A stretch of 64,000 nt of DNA from Nephrocerus scutellatus. Its lineage: Eukaryota > Arthropoda > Insecta > Diptera > Pipunculidae. The notes below the pieces were generated by a model. It was not told the DNA's origin. It saw nothing but the letters and a program-made list of their open reading frames with translations, and ran no database searches. The DNA lies in assembly GCA_947095585.1 (NCBI GenBank), contig OX352763.1, forward strand, positions 28,631,462-28,695,461, written 5' to 3'. The position numbers were made by a program, and so were the translations under genes. Of the stretch, positions 22,765 to 34,548 are shown piece by piece (positions within the stretch are counted from its first letter, which is position 1; each line of letters begins with the position of its first letter).

Positions 22765-23358
22765 ATTTCTTTCAAAATCCATACTGAAAATATGGAATTA
22801 ACTTCCTTCCCGAGCAGAATGTATTAAATACCAATATTTTATTGAGACAAGACAGCATAGCTATTGGCCGGTAACCAGTTACGCTGCAGTGGTAAGTTTT
22901 CTTGGGAAGTGTCATTATTTTGGCCACCTTCAAGTGGTCAAGTAACTTTTGTTCTATAACAATATTTCCAAGCCAACGCTGTGCTTAGGCATTATAAGAA
23001 GTGCGAACAAAGCTGTTATGTTAGGTTTATATATGGTATTGGCTAGCTTCTGTGTAGCTTGAGCTCTCTACAGTGAGAGTTGCATGTGCAAGTTCTTCAA
23101 TCGTTTAGTCGTTTTCGTCGTCGTCGTGGATCAGTGTTTCCTTGGCTTATTTTGGGTTCCAAACCTGTTCGAAAATACCTGTTGAGAAGAGGAGACGAAC
23201 GCAAAAGCTTTGCTCTTAGGAATATTATATTGTACGCTAACGGGTCAGCAAACGCTACTTGGTCCGCATTGCCTTTATCAACAAAACTTGATATGTAATG
23301 TTGTTCAGTTCAGATTGACTTGATACTATTTAAAATTTTCTAAGCTGTACACATCTCA
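22765..23358. other. No gene recognised
   Basis: A 72-codon frame at 23080-23298 (plus) matches nothing known. The rest may include upstream remains of the family A LINE, without motifs to prove it. Confidence 0.4.
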
Positions 23359-23472
23359 TAAAGGGTGTTTTTTTAGGAGGTTTGTTTTTCCGATAGATGT
23401 CGTTTTATTTTATGACAGTTGTTTTGACAGCTCAAAGTGGCATTTCTACTCAGTATTGTTTGGCAAATCATT

Positions 23473-24737
23473 ATGAATAGGTTAACTCCAGAACAACGTT
23501 TTCAAATCGTGGAAATTTATTTTCAAAATCAGTGTTCAATTAAAAATGTTTATAGAGCACTTCGTGAATTTTATGGTGCACATAATCGTCCGTCAGAGAC
23601 CACCATAAAGAACGTAATTACCAAATTTCGGTCTACATTCACTCTTTTGGATGCCAAGCCACCGACAAGAATGAGAAGAGTTCGTACAGAAGAAAATATT
23701 GCTGTCGTTGAGGCCAGTGTCTAAGAAAACGACAATTTATCGATTCGTCGTCGTGCTCAGCAAATTGGACTTTGTCCATCGACTTTATGGAAAATTTTAC
23801 GTAAAGATTTGGGTTTGGTGCCATACAAAATTCAATTGGTGCAAGAATTAAAGCCACACGACCATCGTTTGCGCCGTGAATTCAGTGATTGGTCGTTAAA
23901 TCAATTGAACGAAGATCCATTTTTTTACCGTAAAATTCTCTTCAGTGATGAGGCGCATTTTTTGTTAAATGGATACGTCAACAAACAAAATTGTCGCATT
24001 TGGAGCAAAGATAATCCACACGCCGTTCAAGAATTACCAATGCATCCTGATAAATGTACTGTTTGGTGCGGTCGTTAAATCAATTGAACGAAGATCCATT
24101 TTTTTACCGTAAAATTCTCTTCAGTGATGAGGCGCATTTTTTGTTAAATGGATACGTCAACAAACAAAATTGTCGCATTTGGAGCAAAGATAATCCACAC
24201 GCCGTTCAAGAATTACCAATGCATCCTGATAAATGTACTGTTTGGTGCGGTCTATGGGCTGGTGGGATCATCGGTCCATATTTCTTTAAAAATGAGGAAG
24301 GACGACGCGTTACCGTGAATGGAAATCGATACAGAACCATGTTAAATGAGTTTTTGTTGTCAAATCTTGAAGATATGGATATGGATGAAATGTGGTTTCA
24401 ACAAGATGGTGCCACTTGCCATACAGCACGTGAAACAATCGACTTATTGAAAGAAACTTTCAACGACAACATTATTTCGAGAAATGGTCCGGTGAATTGG
24501 CCTCCGCGTTCGTGCGATTTGACGCCACTCGATTACTTTTTGTGGGGATACGTGAAGTCATTGGTTTATGTGGATAAACCTCAATCGATTGACGCTTTGG
24601 AAACCAATATTCAACGTGTCATTGCTGACATACGCCCTCAAATGCTTGAAAAAGTGCTGGAAAATTGGACCTCCAGAATGACATTTGTGAAAAATAGTCG
24701 TGGTAGCCATATGCCAGAAATTGTGTTTAAATGTTAA
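23473..24737 (+). pseudogene. DD41D mariner transposase, one nonsense codon and one duplication
   Basis: ATG at 23473 (112 bp from the left end). The N-terminal helix-turn-helix part reads LTPEQRFQIVEIYFQNQCS. A TAA at 23722-23724 replaces the CAA found at this site in element 1 (CAA to TAA, one C-to-T change). The frame then continues through NLSIRRRAQQIGL and ILFSDEAHF (first aspartate, residue 159) to VWCG, where the 179-bp duplication at 23891-24248 shifts the frame. After it come GGIIGPYFFKNEEGRRVTVN, MWFQQDGATCHT (second aspartate) and RSCDLTPLDYFLWGY (third). The last two aspartates are separated by 41 residues. The frame ends normally at 24737, so only two lesions separate it from an open gene. 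Confidence 0.88.
23891..24248 (+). repeat. 179-bp direct tandem duplication inside mariner element 2
   Basis: Positions 23891-24069 and 24070-24248 are the same sequence as far as I can read. The junction shows 4 bp of microhomology (GGTC) between the two original breakpoints (ATTGGTCGTTA and TGCGGTCTATG). The unit is not a multiple of three. Identity of the copies means the duplication is recent or is an assembly error. Confidence 0.9.
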
Positions 24738-24845
24738 ATGCCAAAAAATTATCTACCAAATAAAAAAAAAATTTGGTCATTTCATAATTTTATATGTGTT
24801 TTATTCAAAAAAAAAATCGGCAACCTCTTAAAAAAACACCCGTTA

Positions 24846-26025
24846 TAAGCACTCCTTTCTTCGAGCTACTCCCTTTATGCTTCTCAAAAAAGTTTCATTT
24901 GGCCAATTTCATTTTGAAATTAAATTTTTCTCTGAAAGATATCCTTTTTAAAGAATCACCTCCTATATCATCACAGACACAGCACACATTGTTTCGTCAT
25001 TTAATAACAGAATTTTGCATTTATTGTTATTTCCTTGGCACAAAATTAAAATCTCTTAAAGGGATTACCACTCACTTGAATGAACGTTGAAAATAATAGA
25101 AATTTCTACAAGGTACAACTTACAACTTGAGACGCATTCCAGAAGTTCTACCCGTTGTTTTGTTTCCCTGTGAAAAAGGATATTTTTTCATATTCGTATG
25201 TGTGCATTGCGCCGTGCAATGTGTGTTCTCACACATTATGTAAGAATATACGGAAAGTTGTATTGTAAGAAAACTCGAAACACAACTTAAACCCTTTGGA
25301 ACTTTGAACGATATTCCTGAACAGACTCAAGTGCAGTTGTTGTTCGCTTAAAGACGAGATGGAAAACTTTTCCTCGTTGTGCATAGCAGCTTTATCGTTT
25401 ACACATTCTGAGTTGTGATGCAGACTGATAAATGGGAGGTTTTACCGCCCCGCTGCCATACGGAAATACTACTACAAGAACAAAAACTGCGGAAAGGAAT
25501 TTCCTGCAATAGTTGCAAATAAATACTTTGTTTCCTGATAGGATTGCCATCTATAAAAATAAAAAGGTTTGTCCGTGTTTTTTTTTGGGTCGAGCTTAGA
25601 ACCTGGAAAGGCAGACCTCCTCGGAATCCTCCTCCTAGGATTAGGCAACGATAACGCGCAACACATAGCCTCTCTCGCTGCAAGACCATTGAATGGTACA
25701 ATCTACCCACCTACACGAGGTGACCCTGTCTTGCAGAATTCAACGGATCTAGAGGAGAAAACCTCGATAAAAAATCCTCAATTCAAGACACGTGCGCTGA
25801 GGACTGAATGGCAATGAGAACTTTAGTCGCTAGCACGGAACTCCGGATACCTGGTAAACTCCGGTTTCAAGTTACTTTACCACTGCAAGAGGTTCTGCGG
25901 TAGCGGACCTTCCCTTCCTCAATTAACGAAACACATGAATAGTGTCAAAATATAGCCCCTGAGGGCGGTCCTCCTCCAAACGCACCAATCTCGGAAGTAG
26001 GACCTTGAAGGTCCTTGAACTTTTA
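24846..26025. other. No gene recognised
   Basis: Open frames at 25399-25710 (minus) and 25569-25817 (plus) overlap one another and match nothing known. The end near 25900-26025 could belong to the LOA-like relic that follows, without clear motifs. Confidence 0.4.
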
Positions 26026-26029
26026 CAAA

Positions 26030-27280
26030 CAGATGACAGCACAGACGCTTCTAGCTTTATAACCGTGGACTACGTCCCTGCACAAGGCTCCAAAGTGCCA
26101 AAATGCTCGGACAATGCGTACACATCTACCACCTTTGACTTGGGTTTGGGGATAAATATCACATTTACCTGTCACCAGATAGTAGGAATGAATCCATAGT
26201 TGTAGCTGGCTGATTCTGATTGTATCCTCACAATCCGACGTGTAGGTGCCACCGGCCTTTTTTTTAATAAAACCTACACAACTTGTCTGATTCTTAACTA
26301 ATGCTTTATGAAATCGTGCAGCTACTGCCACTTCGACAACTCTCCGTGCGTATAGCTGAGTTGAAGAGTTTTCTTACTTTCTTCCTAAGCTTAGCTAACT
26401 GAATGTTCCACCAGGGAAACTTTCGTATACATATTCTGTCATGATAGGAAGTGAGCAACACATAATTGAGTAGATATGCTGCCTCATCAAAGTCCCCTGT
26501 CGACGTAATAGATGTGACAAGCATATCTATACTTTAGAGGGGACAAGTCTCCGATATAGATTCCTATATAGATGATCATATCTAGAAGAAACATGTGTCA
26601 GTTTGCCTGGAAAGTCAGACCTGATGGTCCGACAACGAGGCTTCGTCGGACACATGTCAGTTTTCAACAAAGTTGGAGATAAATGAACTGGCGAGAGTTT
26701 GGTCAAGTACCTCTTTGCGAATCACATTTATGAAGGTAGGCTTGGATCCTTTATTTAGTATATCTACATCACTACTTATAAGATATTCTAAACGACACTC
26801 ACTCCTTCTATTGATATCGCTGCTGCCCCAGACCACATGATGTCCATTTGCGTCACATCCTATGAGGTACTGAAGGTTTCTGTGCCGATAGTGCTCTCTC
26901 AGCTCCCGGACCTATAATGGGTAAATGTTGTCGCTGTCTCTTAAGAAATATGCTGAAGCACACACAATGTTCTGTATTCCCCTCTCGGTCGGAACTTTAA
27001 TCAGCAGGGCCTCTAGGTCTTTGCTTATTAAGTCTGGAATAGGAAGAAAGATGATTTTCGTGCCGATCAAGCAGGGCGCCCCTGTTACAGATCAACTTAC
27101 TTTCCCCGTTACGTAGACTTTTTTCTGTCCGCTAATAACCCAAGGCTCTTGGATGAAACCAAGGGTTATATTTTGCTCGGAAATCCGCTTGCTAAGGGTA
27201 GCGGACGTGCCCTTCGTGTAATGCAGGTTCGCCTATAACACCCTGATTGGTGCCCATTAGTCCTCCCTGGATGTTGAAGT
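26030..27280 (-). pseudogene. LOA-like LINE relic: APE endonuclease and start of reverse transcriptase
   Basis: On the minus strand the endonuclease is well preserved in order: ITLGFIQEPWVISGQKKVYV (near 27170), LIGTKIIFLPIPDLISKDLE (27050), YLIGCDANGHHVVWGSSDIN (26860, metal- and DNA-binding segment of APE-type nucleases), GSKPTFINVIRKEVLDQTL (26740) and VSDEASLSDHQ (26640, catalytic SDH). Then RKFPWWNIQLAKLRKKVRKL (26390-26430) marks the linker before the reverse transcriptase, whose YYLVTGKCDIYPQTQ (26180, like W..V.VVFIPKPG) is the last recognisable block. The polymerase core and RNase H are missing. This copy complements the RNase H-bearing copies at 14.7, 31.1 and 58.1 kb. Confidence 0.7.
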
Positions 27281-30200
27281 GGAATGGGCGGCTTTGGCAA
27301 AAAAAAGAGTACTCTCTCTATCCTTGTCCATGCGTAAAGCATGTTTAAGTCAACTTTTCTCTAGCGAGTTCAACTTAAGCTCGGTGTTGTTGGATAAGTA
27401 GCTTCCCAACAGAAGAGCATCTGGAACTCTCCGAGATGACGCGTCTGAATCAGAAGTAGCTAATTCCACGTTCTCAGTTCTGACGCCTTCGCTAGTTTCA
27501 GATGGTCCCCGTATGAATACGCTGAACTCTGGTTAAGTTCGGCTGCTCAACAGTAGACCGAACTGTTGAAGACACCATGGGGTTGGCCATCGAGGGCTCA
27601 GCAGCTTCTCTAGATACAGCGGGTTGCTCTAGAGCAGGACCCGAAGTTGATGCACTTTGAGGTGCATCGGTCTCATAATTGTTAAATCTTGAATCAATAA
27701 TGACCCACGAGAAACCACGGGAAATTAGGTCACCCTTGTCAGAGCCCGGTGTTCCAAGGGAGGGCTCGTAGAAACTGAAGGTCGCCTGGTATTCGCAGTA
27801 CTCATACTAGCGACTAGGCTCCCTCATAGCCATGCATCCATCGGCATACGCTTTTCTACCTTGGATAAGGAGCTACTGAGGATAGGACTAATCCGTTACC
27901 TCAAAACCTCCTCCTTTACCCGGGCTTGGGACTGGCTTGTTACGATGGTAAAATTCCCAAAGAGCCTCCAAAACTTTGACAAGCATCTTCTCTTACTGAC
28001 CAACGAGTGTTTCTGTCTTCTCCCAACTATTTGTAAAGTTATTTAAGCATCATGACAAAATTTCATCATTTGGTGCATGATTCAGCCAAAGAAGTCCTAA
28101 CTCGATTTAACAAATGAAACGCCTAAGGTATAAATAGAGGACCTTTTGACCTGCAAATCATTGTATGTTTCTGTCATATTAAAATTGCTATGCTGCAGTG
28201 TACTCAGCCTATTTAATAATCCGTCCCTGCCAGGAGGTAATCTATTTCATTTAAAATTCAAGCTTTGCTAAATTGTTATAGAGCTACACCAGACCTCCTT
28301 CCATTTATCACAATCGCACTTTATTTGGTTAAACCTTAAGCATGCGAATTGCGAACAAAAACGATGTCCTTTGACCGTTTAAGGTTATTTAATGAATAAC
28401 TAAACAAAAAAAAGAAGCAATTTCACTGAACGTGCCACAATCTCACGATTTCCATCGAAACGCACGATTTGAAGGGTTCCCTGCAGTTAAGCAATTTTCA
28501 TGCTCGCACAGGCGAAGGCGTCGTTACTGTGGCTGGCTGGTTCTGAACTTCTGACATCCGGTCGTACTTCCTGAATTGAGTTATTAGCATGCCAACGGAA
28601 GTGACGATAAGGCAATGGAAATGAACTTTCATTTAGTTATTTGGCACATTTTTTGGTGGCGGGGAGGGAACATTGATGACACCACCAACTCTTCATACAA
28701 TTGGTGACAATCATTACACTAATGCAGGTCGTTTGACTGGATGTCACGAGAATTTCTTTTTTTTTTTTTGGTTCAATTTGTAAGCCATGTTTATAGTGCT
28801 TACATCCCCTTACACAAAGCCAAGATGGACACATGGTCGGATAGGGAAGAACTAATGATATAAATTGTGATTGAAAGTTTGCATAATGCGAGTCTTTGTG
28901 ACTTTGTGATGATAGAAAATTTAAGGACCTTGGGAAGGAAAGAAAAATTTGCTTAAAATGAGTTTGGAAAATCGATATCACGTCACGATAAAGGATAAAG
29001 TATTTCCTAATTATGTTGACATCGCTTACATTTTATTATGAAAACTCTCTTGTGTGTGTTATATTTTTATTTGAAAGATCCTTAAGATCCTGATTGGCTT
29101 ACAAAAATACAGAGGAGACAGAGAGTGAGACTAAACAAGAAAAGAACAACACAAACGCGCTGACAGTGTTTGTCCTTAAAGTTTTGTCGTCTCGTCGCAT
29201 ATTGTTGTTGTTGTTTGGTGTTGCGCCATTATCCGCATAAAGAAAATTCTTAATTAAAACGAGATATTATTAATTTGCTGCTCCTTTGTTAGCACATGCA
29301 TCGTGCAAAGGACATTTGCATGCTTTTGCAACTTTGTTATCTATTTTTTGTGTCTTAATGAGAAAATTCCAGGATGGCATATCGGTCGGGAGATAATGTG
29401 TGTCTGGTTTTCTGTAAGGATTTGCATTGCGCTGGAATGTTGCACAGATTATTATGAAGTACATCAAATGAAATGCCTTTAGTATGAGGCAAGTCCAACA
29501 ATCGAACCTGAAATGGTGTCGCAAGAAAATGCAACAAAAGGAAAACATTAAGAGGATTATTATTCTGTCGGGGAATGTGACTTAACTCTGCTTTTTTAAT
29601 GTACAACCGCTCGAGGGACTTAAGCGCTTAAAATAATAGGCACAGCATGGTGTTGGGAAGTTAATGAAAGGAAAAAAGGAAATGTCTGTGCACATGCAGG
29701 ACTGGCATACAAGGATGTCTGTCGACTGAAACATTCGTCCTCACACCTAATTTGTTGGGTGTCGAATTTAATGTGTTCAGGAGCTGCATTGGTGAAGAGA
29801 AGACTATAGAACATCCTCTTTGCTCATGTCCGGAATTAGTGCACAGAAGGCGCAAACACTAAGTAAACGATTGATGAATAACCTCTTAGATCTCGAAAAC
29901 AGCAAGGTGCGATTCATTAAGAACTTGGAATGGGTCATTTGAAAAGGGAACGATGTAAGATACCATGATAACACAAAGCACCGTTACTGGTCTTATTGAC
30001 CAATTGCTGCCACCACAACTTAAACTAACCCGGATTCACTTAGGGTTATGTATGAACCAAGACATGTATGATACAAAAGACCACTTAAGGTGATTTCAGC
30101 CAAAGAGGAATGACCCATATATTAAATGCATTTAAGTAAAGAATTTAGTGAACATATTGTACTGGGCCAAAAAATACTCTGCACTTATACTGCGCTCTAT

Positions 30201-30350
30201 TTTCTTCACCCAAATTCTTAACTAGCACAGGGTAGTGGTACATATCCGGCATTTGCATAAATATCTTGCACTTCAGACAAGTCAACGAGCTAAACAGTGA
30301 AACAAAATGCCAAACCAACAGACTGCTGCCCAACATACTTACATGGGATT
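27280..30350. other. No gene recognised
   Basis: The first ~550 bp lie upstream of the LOA-like endonuclease on the minus strand and could be its ORF1, but I see no zinc-knuckle motif. The rest (28.0-30.35 kb) is AT-rich with several short overlapping frames (for example 28637-28981, 29270-29606 and 29620-29855, all minus) without known domains. A poly(T) run lies at about 28757-28770. Confidence 0.4.
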
Positions 30351-30351
30351 C

Positions 30352-30430
30352 TCTTTAATTTAAATTCCCATCAATCTCCTTTGGTTGGAATACGCTTAGC
30401 TGGCCAGAATTGTTGGGCGTTAAATTGAAA
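30352..30430. repeat. Second copy of short inverted-end element
   Basis: TTTAAATTCCCATCAATC at the left and TTGGGCGTTAAATTGAAAAA at the right match the ends at 14082-14192. The middle is about 35 bp shorter and unrelated. The same orientation is kept. The nature of the element is uncertain. Confidence 0.35.
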
Positions 30431-30434
30431 AATT

Positions 30435-31078
30435 CCTTTGCAACAATGTTGTGTTGGTTTTTGCATCAATCATTCTAAGTAAAAAAGGTTACTATAAACG
30501 ACTACCAGGTTGCTGCTGAAGACAGACTTACACATTACGGCCCAGATAGAAATAGCTATTTTAGCTTTGTCACAATATTTTTCATTAAAGCGGAAATTTA
30601 AATTGATTAGTTCTTCCTCGTATCTCTTTGTTTTTTTAAAAAAAACTTGAAAAATGCTTAGTATCCTTAATCGGTGAGATCTTTTTTGAGGAAATTTTTA
30701 AGAGTTTTTGGAGGTAAATGATGCAATATCGTATTGACATTTAAATCGTAGATTTACAAATTTTCAAATGAAAATGGTTCATTATTTTTATTGGAAACCA
30801 GCGTTGCCTGGCTGCCCACACCACCTACCCTCCCCCCCATCTAACCATCAAGATCCTTCCAGAACCACCTGGAGAAGTTCAAGATCACCGAAAATGTTTC
30901 GTATCTTAGAAGCCATTCAGTATTTCAAGGATTAAATTTTTAAAAAAACTTTCTTGAATAAAATAATATGACAGCCATCCTAAAATTATCCTCTATTTAT
31001 CCTATAATTAAAGACAAACATCATTAAATAATTACTTTATATATTATGCCATAATTGTACTCTAATCATTCTATTATT
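30435..31078. other. No gene; left part of an ATCCTATAAT minisatellite
   Basis: No coding signal. From about 30975 the sequence turns into degenerate repeats of the CATCCTATAATTAAT kind, which resume at 33345 on the other side of the LOA-like LINE. Confidence 0.5.
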
Positions 31079-31079
31079 T

Positions 31080-33240
31080 TTTTGTTCTTAAGCCATCTTA
31101 ACTCCAAAAGACTTCAGATAATACCCTCCTATGTTAGAGGTAATTCTAAAGAGTTGTCTGGAATTTGTCTGGATTTATGGAGAGAAGTGAAACTGGTTTA
31201 CATGGCAAAAGCGGGCAAATGCTCTCACGTCAGTCCAAAAGATCTCAAACCTATCAGTCTGTCATCATTCCCTTTAAAATCTTAAGAAAGACTGATTGAT
31301 TCCCACTTACGCAATAGTATTGATAAGAGACTTCTATCTACTGATCAACATGCTTATTGGAAAGGCAAACAGCACTAGATAAGTTAGTGAGTTCGATTGA
31401 ATATTCACTATACCATAAGGAGTATTCAATGGTAGCATTCCTGAACATTTAAGGCACTTTTAACAACGTCAACAAGTCTACGATCGCGGAACCATTGTCG
31501 GCTGTGAGGGTAGACTACTCACTTGGCGAATTGATTACGCAATCAATGATGGAAAGAAACTATACGATAATTGCAACAAGAAAGGAACATATCTTTATGT
31601 CAATATAAATACTATCAGAGTATTTCAGAAACATAGTCTAGTTGATCTACTGCTTAGAAGTTAGATCAATAATTCAAAATTGAGTGTGTCGTCTGCCAAA
31701 AGATCTATCTGCAGAGAAAAGCCGCAAGGTGGAGTTATATTCCACGTCTATGGAAATAAGTAGTGAACGAGCTGCCGATATACCTATAAAGGGAGGGCGG
31801 CCGCAGAGTGATCACCTCTGCTATTGCCGTTTCAGGAAAACACCTTAATACCCTGAAAGAACTCTTAGAGAATGCTCTTAGCAAGCTAACTGGATGGGCA
31901 GATCAGATAATATATAAGAAAGAGTTTGCAAAGTCACAGTGGCACTCTTCTCCTGTAAAAAGCCATCGGTAGCAAATAGGTTCTTCAACCACATGTCACT
32001 CATTGACAATATAAATATATATGTAGTAAGACCAACACATCAATAGTACGGTGTGGACAATGCAGTAAATCACGATAAGCTAAGAAAAGTCCAACGATAG
32101 GGGTGTCTATGTAGGAGAGGACCACTCTGCACCCCCCCCCCCCGTTGCACTAAACATACTATTCAACCTAACACCACTCGACATTTTCAGCAGACAAGTT
32201 GCTGCTAGCACGGCTTTTCGCCTCAATAGAAAAATAAATAAATTCGTATACTCTTCTGTTGTGCGTCTATGCAGTGTTCCACCGGGAGGAATAGACTATA
32301 CCATTACGCACTACAGTTCAACAATAACTTCCAGGTCACCATCCCCTCCACATCACTCTGGGAAGAAGAAGCTATCTTGGAGTATGAATTAATCAGTTTT
32401 TTATAATGACGGTTCAAAAACTTATTTTGGGAAAAGGCTAAATATTAGCCTGCATTTCCGTCTTTCCAATCACAGCAGTGCCATTCAAGTAGAAATCATG
32501 GCGATAAAAAAATTCCTGTCTTGGCTGAAGGGAAAGGTTATATCCATTAAGGATGTCCGCATCTTCTCGGATAGTCAAGCAGCTTTTAGATCTCTCTCTG
32601 CCGTCTCATCTCTCAGGGAGATGTCGGAGTAATTCACCATTCACCTGTACTGGGTGCCGGGGCATAGTGACATTCTGGGGAGCTACAGGGCTGATGAACT
32701 CGCCAAAAATGAAACTACACTGCCCTCTTTACCTAAAAATGGTTTCTTAGGAGTACCGATTGGTACATACAAACACATGTTGAAGCGGGATGCTACTCAG
32801 AAAACCAACCATAGGTGGTCAAATGGTATAACTTGTGTAGCGACAAAACAGATCTGGCCAAAGCTGGATCCGAAACGCCCCAAGTGTTTGATCTCACTAA
32901 ACAGATTGCACATAAGTGCCACAATAGGTGTCATTACTGTGCACTGTATAATAGGCAAGCTTGTAGCAAGGCTTGGTGTATTTTCCAATAACTTCTGTAG
33001 AAGCGGCATGGACGAGAAGGAAGAAGAGATCATACTTCACCATCTCTGCACACGCTCAGCTCTTTCTCTATAACGTAAGCTCCATTCTTTTGCAACGACC
33101 TTAACGATTTGTCAAGCACTGATTTCAAATGTCTTTTACGCTTCATTCAAACCACCAACTGCTTCAACGTGGTATCTCAATGTACCATCATTGGTATAAG
33201 GGGGTTGGTTTCTTGCCGATAGTCACCCAAACTTAATCTA
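31080..33240 (+). pseudogene. LOA-like LINE relic: reverse transcriptase, RNase H, C-terminus
   Basis: Plus-strand blocks: WREVKLVYMAKAGKCSHVSP and DLKPISLSSFPLKS (31180-31282, fingers), LLSTDQHAYWKGK (near 31340), a decayed motif A at ~31450 (ALNI..TFNNV type), KELLENALSKLTGWADQI (31855), then RNase H remnants YNDGSKTYFG (32405), VRIFSDSQAAFRSLSAVSS (32550-32610, catalytic DSQAA) and LYWVPGHSDILGSYRADELA (32648-32705). The C-terminal WPKLDPKRPKCLISLNRLH, RLGVFSNNFCRSGMDEKEEE and LHHLCTRSA follow (32857-33060). Frame changes and stops are scattered and the polymerase YADD box is not recognisable. The order reverse transcriptase, RNase H, Cys/His tail fits LOA/I-type LINEs. Confidence 0.75.
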
Positions 33241-33344
33241 ATCTACGCCATATTATAATCACTACATAATTCTTAAACTCTGGGGTGGAAATGCGTTTGG
33301 CTACTGAGCAGGAGGCTCGTTGAGGAGGTTTAACCTTCGTCCTA

Positions 33345-33428
33345 ATCACCCTATAATTATCCTATAATCATCTTCTAATCATAATCTACTTATCATATAA
33401 TCATACCATAATCATCCTATAAATCATC
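33345..33428. repeat. ATCCTATAATC minisatellite, right part
   Basis: About seven degenerate units of CCTATAATCATC/TAATCATAATC run to 33428. Similar units lie at 30975-31078, on the other side of the LOA-like LINE, so the LINE appears to have landed in the array. Confidence 0.65.
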
Positions 33429-33479
33429 AAAAAGTTTTATTTGAAAATTAAATTTTAATGTAATATCTTCACGTCGGCA

Positions 33480-33715
33480 TGTGTCTGTCTGTCGGTGGCT
33501 GGCAGGTGGAATTTAACCCACTTTCTTAACCCCGATTTTATTCAAACTTTGCAAACATGTGTATCACCGATGATAACTTTTTTTGTAAAAATTTGGAAGT
33601 AATCGGGGGCCCAGGGTTTTTTAAAAATTAGCCCGATTTTCTTAATACACATAAGTTTATCTCCGATCAGAGAATTTACATGATACATTTTAATTTTTAT
33701 GGGTTGTATTTCATC
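33480..33715 (-). repeat. Modular GGGCCC repeat, minus-strand copy
   Basis: This is the reverse complement of the array at 1140-1860. It contains ACTTTCTTAACCCCGATTTT, ATTCAAACTTTGCAAACATG, TGTATCACCGATGATAAC, GGGGGCCCAGGG, TAGCCCGATTTTCTTAATAC and ATTTTTATGGGTTGTATTTC. Its tail side is a GTCTGTCTGTCGGTGG tract near 33485. About two modules are present. Confidence 0.65.
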
Positions 33716-33719
33716 CTTT

Positions 33720-34545
33720 CGTGAAGACGGTCATTTTTTCATGGAGCAACTTTTAGTTATTTAGTTCTTCTCTATATTCCTACGAGTACTTAATCATTTC
33801 AAAGAAAAATTTATTAATAGGAAACAAGTTTCACTTCGGCTTTTCGCATATTATTCCCCATTTCGGTACCAAGAGCAACTTCATTCAAGTGGCCAGTATA
33901 AAACATCGCCCCCAGCACGTCGATACGCTATGTGTAGCCTAATTTCGGAGCGAAAACTCCAAAAACAACAACAACTCAACAAGCAAAAGTGCGAACAACT
34001 TCAATAACTTCGAATTAAATGTTCTGTGCGCGTTGGGAATTTATGAAAACACTTTATATAAGTACAGTACCATGATGAGTTATCCTTACGAATTAATGTT
34101 TAAACTTTTATTTTGTACTTTGTCGGTCGCAATTACCTATTACCTGCAGCTAAATGCTAAATTCTATGTTGCCATGAAAATGAGCAAAAACTGCTTTGGC
34201 AATTAACAGCCACGGTTTCATTAATTATTTCTGGACGAAAGGCCAATGTATATCCTTACAGATAGTATAGTGGAAATCAGCTAGCATAACCGAAGATAAA
34301 CTACAAAAATACCAGATCTACCTAGAGACTGGTCAAAGGAGCGCAATTAATCACAAGGTTTCTGATGATGGACATGTTATTACGGGGGAATAAATTGTAT
34401 AAGGATTGGTACAACATTATGGAGTGGGATTGCTCTTGGGAAACGATTAAAATGGTTGCCAAATTTCTAAGAGAACAATAGTAACTTAAACAAAAAGTTG
34501 AAGTTGGCCCGTTTTTCTCTAAAGTTGATTCAAAGACTGCTTGAA
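33720..34545. other. No gene recognised
   Basis: Short frames only; the minus-strand frame 34322-34561 overlaps the left end of mariner 3 and matches nothing known. Confidence 0.4.
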
Positions 34546-34548
34546 ATA

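Larger units (their letters stand above)
23361..24843 (+). mobile_element. Mariner DD41D (rosa-like) element 2 with internal tandem duplication
   Basis: The left terminal repeat AAGGGTGTTTTTTTAGGAGG and the right end (complement of ATCGGCAACCTCTTAAAAAA then CACCCGT) form inverted repeats. TA flanks lie at 23359-23360 and 24844-24845. The element spans 1483 bp; without the 179-bp internal duplication it would be 1304 bp, exactly the length of element 1. The right end has an A-rich run and AAAATCGG that mirrors the left CCGAT. Confidence 0.85.
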
